64,000 nt of DNA. Source: Monodelphis domestica (Eukaryota; Chordata; Mammalia; Didelphimorphia; Didelphidae). The stretch spans positions 16,925,755-16,989,754 of the forward strand of contig NC_077232.1 of assembly GCF_027887165.1 (NCBI RefSeq), in the 5' to 3' direction. A program made the position numbers and the translations under genes. The notes below the pieces were generated by a model, which saw only the letters and a program-made list of their open reading frames with translations, made no database searches and was not told where the DNA came from. Positions 62,001 to 64,000 of this stretch are shown one piece after another. Each line of letters starts with the position of its first letter. Position 1 is the first letter of the stretch.

Positions 62001-63037
62001 GCTTTTCCCCAAATACATGCAACTATCCAAGCTCCATTCTTGTTAATTATTTCTATGTACATATATAGTGACTTCTTAATGAACTGGTTAATGTATGGAA
62101 TTAATTTTATTAGTCGGTCCCCATGTCAATGTTCACAAGGGGCAACTTAGTTTCTGAATTGATAGAGCACCAAGCCCAAGGATGAGATATTATTGTTTCA
62201 AACCTTGTCTCAGGCACCTCTCTGCTGTTTGAGCCTGGGCAAGTCACTTAACCTCCATTGTCAGCACTCACCACTCTTCTGCCTTGGAACCAATGCACAC
62301 TATTGATTCCAAGATGGAAGGTAAGGGTTTAAAAACAAAGAAGCAAAGAAACTACTCTGTCAACCTCCTAATTTTGCTGAGGGTAGTTTTAATCGATTTG
62401 AATTTTTTCATGAGAATCATCATTTTTTAAAATTCAAATCCGTATCGAGAAATGAAAGAAAGGAAATTTGTGAATATCTATTGAGAGAGGAAAATCCCGA
62501 AATGAGTCATTATGCAGAAAGAAGTTTTACCTTAGAATGATTAAGTGAAAATTGGAATTGCCATTGCACCCCCAGAAACCCCCCAAAGTGGAAGCCATGG
62601 AGACCAAAGTTTTCTTTTTGAAAATGAGAAAAAAGTGGCTCAGTGAAACTGTCATTTTCCAAATGGCAGAGACGCCTGGTGTGAGATTTGGCCTGGGTTT
62701 GTGCCGTGGATTTTGAGTAATCTTAAACATTACATAGAACAATCCTCTCACTGTAGAGATGAAAACTCTGAGAAAAATTTTTCCTCTGTATCTCAGAGTG
62801 ATTTAGTATGAAGCAGGCTAAAAATCTGATTCTTATGAGTTCTAATTTAGTAATCATTACTTGACATCAACAAGCTCGTATACTTGGGGAAATGGAAATA
62901 TCAAATGAGGCATTCTCCATATTTTAAATTGTTATTGTAAATAGATCTGTTTATGAATTATTTCTCTCTCTTTCTCTCTCTCTGATGATATTTTTTCTTT
63001 GTCTCTCTTTTTTCAGATACTGTTAAACACGATCATG
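23624..63037 (+). CDS. Butyrophilin-like receptor gene, 5' and middle part (spliced, 3' end outside window)
   Basis: This is a type I membrane protein of the butyrophilin (BTN/BTNL) family, whose members modulate T cells, including gamma-delta T cells, from the cell surface. Exons seen: signal peptide 23624-23690, IgV 27721-28068, IgC 30308-30586, second IgC 31285-31563, transmembrane 34355-34483, then 29 intact-looking microexons from 36767 to 63037. Every junction is phase 1 with a shared G (codon G|NN), as is normal for this family. Joined, they give about 563 codons: 367 up to the membrane exon and 196 of microexon tail. The family usually ends in a B30.2 exon; none is seen after the array, so it should lie beyond position 64000 or be absent. 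Oddities are the duplicated IgC exon and the very large microexon array. A decayed paralogue lies upstream at 2.4-4.7 kb, so this is probably a tandem BTN cluster. The exact orthologue is unknown. Confidence 0.75.
23691..27720 (+). other. Intron 1 of the BTN-like gene
   Basis: It contains a possible antisense LTR at about 25000-25450, a worn SINE at about 25870-26025, a worn antisense L1 end at about 26030-26700, and a MIR at about 26900-27070. A 96-codon frame at 24452-24742 has no family features. The rest is AT-rich sequence. Confidence 0.55.
26030..26700 (-). mobile_element. Old L1 3' end, antisense
   Basis: TTTTGCATCAGTTC, AAATCTTCCCATGTTTTTCT, TTTTAGCACAGTGATATTTT follow the L1 end at 18.4 kb at low identity. 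Confidence 0.5.
27721..28068 (+). CDS. IgV domain exon of BTN-like gene
   Basis: This exon is 348 nt (116 codons), the standard length for a BTN IgV exon, with acceptor ttttctag and donor gtgagt. It begins KFTVIGPHEPIIAFVG, very close to the BTN start of the type QFxVxGPxxPIxAxVGE. The conserved V-set residues are present: first Cys in VILPC, core Trp in VVWFHG, and the second Cys in GKYRCFFE, preceded by the DEGKY turn. It ends in VYVAG, as BTN IgV exons do. Possible N-glycosylation sites are NSS, NIS and NVS. This outer domain carries the ligand surface in known butyrophilins; the ligand here is unknown. The frame is open throughout. Confidence 0.9.
28250..29650 (+). mobile_element. Old L1 ORF1 and spacer fragment
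   Basis: The + strand near 28650-28970 reads, with breaks, like L1 ORF1 C-terminus (KEKILQSARKK, FNGTMVRLIQDLEAF), then a spacer and an ORF2 start near 29500. It occupies the intron after the IgV exon. Confidence 0.55.
29775..30666 (+). repeat. Segmental duplication around IgC exon, copy 1
   Basis: The intron, exon and following intron start (about 892 bp) recur in order at 30667-31643. Landmarks include GTCAATAACAG, ATCATCTGATTGATCAT, CTCATCATGTACCAAA and the exon itself. Confidence 0.85.
30308..30586 (+). CDS. IgC-type domain exon, copy 1
   Basis: This exon is 279 nt (93 codons), phase 1-1, with acceptor tttcccag. It starts GIGSAPHIYMESAGN and holds the BTN IgC hallmark CTSTGWYPEPEVQWKN, then the second Cys in NVSCVIEI. 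The donor is gttggt, weaker than the usual gtragt but the same in both copies. The domain would form the membrane-near Ig fold. Its neighbour at 31285-31563 is a close duplicate, so the protein could carry two IgC domains or splice in either one. Confidence 0.88.
30667..31643 (+). repeat. Segmental duplication around IgC exon, copy 2
   Basis: This copy is about 977 bp. It is a little longer than copy 1 because of extra sequence at about 31190-31275 just before the exon. It ends with the same GAGAACTTCAG that closes copy 1. Confidence 0.85.
31285..31563 (+). CDS. IgC-type domain exon, copy 2 (tandem duplicate)
   Basis: This exon is 279 nt, phase 1-1 and fully open. It starts GIGSTPHIYMESAGN, with the core CSSTGWYPEPEVQWKN and second Cys in NVSCVIGI. 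It is very similar to the exon at 30308-30586, and the flanking intron is duplicated with it. Typical BTNs have one IgC exon at this place (BTNL2 repeats whole IgV-IgC pairs), so V-C-C would be an unusual ectodomain if both are included. The open frame and kept splice sites argue that the copy is not simply dead, though the duplication could be young. Confidence 0.85.
31720..32000 (+). repeat. Old interspersed repeat
   Basis: TTATGTGCCAGGCACTGTGC and CTCAAGGAGCTCACAG are typical of a widespread old mammalian repeat; the family is not fixed here. Confidence 0.5.
32040..32640 (+). mobile_element. Possible fossil LTR
   Basis: A TATATAACC box near 32200, CCAGCCAATGG, and a downstream TGTAACACTGACGC hint at an LTR. 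No second copy is in the window. Confidence 0.3.
32700..34240 (+). mobile_element. L2/CR1-type LINE fragment
   Basis: This pyrimidine-rich sequence runs in the same order as 7190-7740 (GCCTTCTGCCAATATCTCC, TTCAAATAATCCAATTTC, TACTGGATCATTCTCATTG). It ends shortly before the transmembrane exon. The 86-91 codon frames here are remnants of the LINE or chance. Confidence 0.5.
34355..34483 (+). CDS. Transmembrane exon of BTN-like gene
   Basis: This exon is 129 nt (43 codons), phase 1 at both ends, with acceptor gaatttttcag and donor gtaaag. It encodes a short acidic stalk (DALFSDDIHWKY), about 24 hydrophobic residues beginning WIGIVVFLSIGFLV and ending in an isoleucine run (six ATC/ATT codons), then a basic stop-transfer stretch FKCQKRRKDKG. 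This fits the connector, membrane span and cytoplasmic start of a BTN-like protein. An LTR begins only 22 bp past the donor. Confidence 0.85.
34506..35412 (-). mobile_element. Fossil LTR, antisense, next to the transmembrane exon
   Basis: It begins TGTAAGAG and ends AAGGTTCA, and is a copy of the LTRs at 37220-38167 and (reversed) 42326-43275. Probably a solo LTR of a class-I-like ERV. It starts 22 bp after the transmembrane exon donor. Confidence 0.75.
35430..35800 (+). repeat. SINE piece and old repeat
   Basis: 35430-35530 resembles the head of the tRNA-derived SINE; 35530-35800 is the second copy of the repeat at 2870-3420. Confidence 0.45.
36395..36750 (+). repeat. Long CT microsatellite before exon D0
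   Basis: A pure (CT)n run of about 70 bases at 36403-36470 is followed by imperfect CT/TCTG repeats almost to the acceptor of D0. Frames over it (RERERE, SLSLSL) are artefacts. Confidence 0.9.
36767..36787 (+). CDS. Microexon D0 (heptad exon before the ERV)
   Basis: This is a 21-nt phase-1 exon after a very long CT tract and acceptor tccaag, with donor gtgagt. In frame with the preceding G it reads DIVEYEC. It is the diverged relative of the D exons of the array (DFVEYKY). It sits in a partial unit (35800-37219) whose right flank matches the array units until the ERV insertion. If spliced to the next microexon at 43594 it makes the sequence VEYECV. Confidence 0.65.
37220..43275 (+). mobile_element. 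Composite ERV fossil with inverted LTRs
   Basis: The element is flanked by ATCT on both sides (37216-37219 and 43276-43279), starts TGTAA and ends TTACA. Parts: LTR antisense 37220-38167; a + strand pol region with reverse transcriptase (YVDDL motif), RNase H and a DDE integrase, within about 38238-41033; a 3' interior to about 42325; LTR sense 42326-43275 with TATA-like CCTTTAAATAGG near 42800. The pol type resembles gamma/class I ERVs, and a 4-bp duplication fits that. It is broken in several places. It is younger than the array duplication or absent from the copied part, since the other units have no trace of it. Confidence 0.8.
41227..41270. repeat. 44-bp perfect palindrome in the ERV fossil
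   Basis: The halves 41227-41248 and 41249-41270 are exact reverse complements with an AT-alternating centre; a TA run follows to about 41286. Confidence 0.9.
43276..45986 (+). repeat. Array unit 1 with four microexons
   Basis: The unit is 2711 bp. Microexons, all phase 1: A 43594-43611 (18 nt, VSVNRY; acceptor tttacag, donor gtaagt), B 44323-44343 (21 nt, GYPKDQP; tttttcag / gtgagt), C 45116-45136 (21 nt, ESLAAKH; atttttag / gtaata), D 45548-45568 (21 nt, EFVELKY; ttgcag / gtgagt). This D exon differs from the later ones (EF and EL rather than DF and EY), so it lacks the central tyrosine. A poly-C run precedes exon C and a CT tract precedes exon D. Confidence 0.8.
45987..48702 (+). repeat. 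Array unit 2 with four microexons
   Basis: The unit is 2716 bp. Microexons: A 46307-46324 (VSDNRY), B 47037-47057 (GYPKDQS), C 47831-47851 (ESLAAKH), D 48262-48282 (DFVEYKY). Splice sites are kept; the D donor is gtgagg instead of gtgagt. The last residue of B is Ser in place of the usual Pro. Confidence 0.8.
48703..51410 (+). repeat. Array unit 3 with four microexons
   Basis: The unit is 2708 bp. Microexons: A 49019-49036 (VSDNRY), B 49748-49768 (GYPEDQP, the Glu form shared only with unit 4), C 50540-50560 (ESLAAKH), D 50966-50986 (DFVEYKY). All four have AG and GT borders. Confidence 0.8.
51411..54114 (+). repeat. Array unit 4 with four microexons
   Basis: The unit is 2704 bp. Microexons: A 51727-51744 (VSVNRS, which loses the Tyr of this exon), B 52457-52477 (GYPEDQP), C 53250-53270 (ESLAAKH), D 53676-53696 (DFVEYKY). 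Long stretches around B, C and D look nearly the same as in unit 3, so the two are probably the youngest pair or were evened out by gene conversion. Confidence 0.8.
54115..56897 (+). repeat. Array unit 5 with four microexons (longest unit)
   Basis: The unit is 2783 bp. Microexons: A 54431-54448 (VSDNRY), B 55160-55180 (GYPKDQP), C 55958-55978 (ESLAAKH), D 56459-56479 (DFVEYKY). The extra length comes from an AT-rich insertion with internal inverted repeats near 56020-56070 and from an expanded pure CT run at about 56308-56360 upstream of exon D. Confidence 0.8.
56898..59601 (+). repeat. Array unit 6 with four microexons
   Basis: The unit is 2704 bp. Microexons: A 57215-57232 (VSDNRY), B 57944-57964 (GYPKDQP), C 58739-58759 (GNLAAKH, acceptor atttatag), D 59159-59179 (DFVEYKY). 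The D donor is gtgatt, losing the +5 G, so it may be weak. The GN form of exon C is shared with unit 7. Confidence 0.78.
59602..62035 (+). repeat. Array unit 7, truncated, with three live and one dead microexon
   Basis: Microexons: A 59918-59935 (VSDNRY; donor gtaact, weakened), B 60647-60667 (GYPKDQP), C 61440-61460 (GNLAAKH). The D position 61903-61923 is intact inside, but its acceptor reads gcac and its donor reads at, so it should not splice. The unit stops near 62035 in the intron after D, where the sequence jumps to an older unit just past its exon B. Confidence 0.75.
61903..61923 (+). pseudogene. Dead microexon D of unit 7
   Basis: The 21 bases still match the D exon of units 2-6, but the AG of the acceptor is AC and the GT of the donor is AT. 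No nearby replacement sites in the same phase are obvious. Confidence 0.75.
62135..62345 (+). mobile_element. tRNA-derived SINE
   Basis: This is the same family as 5640-5835 in sense orientation: GAATTGATAGAGCACCAAG head, GGGCAAGTCACTTAACC, CTCTTCTGCCTTGGAACC, and a TTCCAAGATGGAAGGTAAGG end. Confidence 0.7.
63017..63037 (+). CDS. Microexon D8 (last heptad exon seen)
   Basis: This is a 21-nt phase-1 exon with acceptor ttttttcag and strong donor gtgagt. It reads DTVKHDH and has no tyrosine. It stands at the D position of the older unit, as D0 does on the other side of the array, so the array looks like an expansion between two ancestral exons. Confidence 0.65.
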
Positions 63038-63480
63038 GTGAGTAATATTTATTTGTTTTCCATATATATTTGTGCCTAGTGATTCTGTAAACCACAGGGG
63101 AAGATTGGTACTAAATTGATCAAGAATTCTCAATAGTAATACTACTACCCAGGCTCTGACTCTCTCTTCCCTTTTCTCTCAATGAAACTGTCTTTCAGAC
63201 TATGATTGATATTTTTATGTATCATTCATATGCATACATATCATTGTGCATGCATATCATTCCATAGTAACATATTTACATATATATCATATCATCATAT
63301 ATCATTATATACATCATATCATCACAATCAGCTTACTTCAATACCTTCTTTCTGAATAAGTTCCTCCTATCTTCTCTTATACTGAGTAATTTTTGAGAAT
63401 TATAGAAATCCTCTTTCCATGTAGAGATATAAACATTTTACCTCAATGAGTCCCTTAAATTTTCTCTTTATTATATACCT
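63038..63480 (+). other. Intron after D8 with AT-rich low-complexity sequence
   Basis: CATAT/CATCATAT runs lie at about 63215-63320. No further microexon or B30.2 sequence is seen. Confidence 0.5.
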
Positions 63481-64000
63481 TTTTAGGCTTCTCTTGTGTC
63501 TCATGCTTTGACTCTAAATTTTTTTGTTTAAGTCTGGCTTATTACTCAGGAGTGCTTGGAAATCTTTTTGATATAATGACCATTTCTCCCCTGAAAGAAT
63601 ATACTCATTTTTGTTGGATAGGTGAGTTTTTGTGGTAAACCAAATCTTTTGCCTTCTTGAATTTTGATGCTTTTGATCCTTTAATGTTGAAGCCACTAGG
63701 TCCTGTATGATCCTGATTGTAGCTTCATGGTATTTGAATGGTTTCTTTCTGGCTGCTTGAAGTGGTTCTTGGCTTGGTGGCTTTTGAATTTAGCTATTAC
63801 ATTCCTGGAAGTTGTCATTTGAGGATTTCTTTCTGGAAGTGATGTGTGAATTCTTTCAATTTCAATTTAATTTTCCTTTTCAAGGATCTCTGGGCAGTTT
63901 TATTTGATAATTTCTTGTAATATGATGTCCAAGTTTTTTCTTCATCATGGCTTTCAGGTAGTCCAATAATTCTCAAATTATCTCTCCTACATCTATTTTT
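63480..64000 (-). mobile_element. L1 ORF1 fragment, antisense
   Basis: On the - strand the end of the window reads RRDNLRIIGLPESHDEEK, an L1 ORF1 coiled-coil/RRM hallmark, and then the C-terminal part ending near 63514 (SGEKWSLYQKDFQALLSNKP). It has stops and frameshifts and continues past the window edge. Confidence 0.7.

Larger units (their letters stand above)
62036..63060 (+). repeat. Unit 8: older partial unit after the array
   Basis: The sequence resumes in the intron just after exon B, carries a SINE at about 62135-62345, and continues through the region before exon D with the same landmarks as the units (ATCAACAAGC, CATTCTCCAT, CT tract). It is much more diverged than units 1-7. Its own exons A and B are not present, and no clear exon C was found. 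Confidence 0.65.

Noticed and set aside
43276-62035. Satellite DNA or a CRISPR-like array as explanation for the regular repeats
   Set aside because: The unit is 2.7 kb with exons and splice sites inside a gene of clear eukaryotic type; no short repeat-spacer pattern.
63038-64000. B30.2 exon of the main gene
   Set aside because: Searched by eye in the forward frames for FLDYxAG and WEVEV-type blocks; only intron and an antisense L1 ORF1 piece were found.

Overview
The window looks like nuclear DNA of a marsupial, perhaps a didelphid. There are no bacterial-style genes. It is dominated by L1 pieces with marsupial-type ORF1/ORF2, old L2-type LINEs, CORE-SINE/MIR and tRNA-derived SINEs, and endogenous retrovirus (ERV) fossils. 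The only host gene that can be read is on the + strand: a butyrophilin-like (BTN-like) immunoglobulin-superfamily receptor gene, built from exons that are all in phase 1.

Layout. 1-2.2 kb: L1 with an LTR-rich insert. 2.4-4.7 kb: the broken 3' end of an upstream BTN-like paralogue, namely one 21-nt microexon and a decayed B30.2 (PRY-SPRY) exon carrying in-frame stops. 4.7-23.5 kb: repeats, LTR relics, and an ERV fossil into which a 5'-truncated L1 jumped with a clean 13-bp target duplication. 23.6-34.5 kb: signal-peptide exon, IgV exon, two tandemly duplicated IgC-type exons, and a transmembrane exon. 34.5-43.3 kb: an LTR, the first cytoplasmic microexon, and a composite class-I-like ERV fossil with LTRs in opposite orientation. 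43.3-62.0 kb: seven head-to-tail units of about 2.7 kb. 62.0-63.0 kb: an older, diverged half unit with one last microexon. 63.5-64 kb: antisense L1 ORF1 piece.

The most interesting object is the tandem array. Each unit carries four microexons of 18, 21, 21 and 21 nt, each with an acceptor and donor, all phase 1, so any subset keeps the reading frame. Counting one exon before and one after the array, 29 microexons look spliceable. They would add about 196 residues between the membrane and an expected B30.2 exon beyond the window. BTN genes normally have only a handful of such 21-27 nt heptad exons. The predicted tail repeats a 27-residue motif set. Tyrosine motifs resembling ITIM/YxxPhi (VEYxxV) and YxxP are formed across exon junctions, which suggests, as inference only, a repeated phosphotyrosine docking tail whose length could vary by splicing or copy number.

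The final heptad exon of unit 7 has lost both splice sites and the array ends in a recombination junction, so the 3' edge is decaying. The B30.2 exon, 3' UTR and promoter were not identified in this window. All gene calls rest on reading the sequence; no database or transcript data were used.
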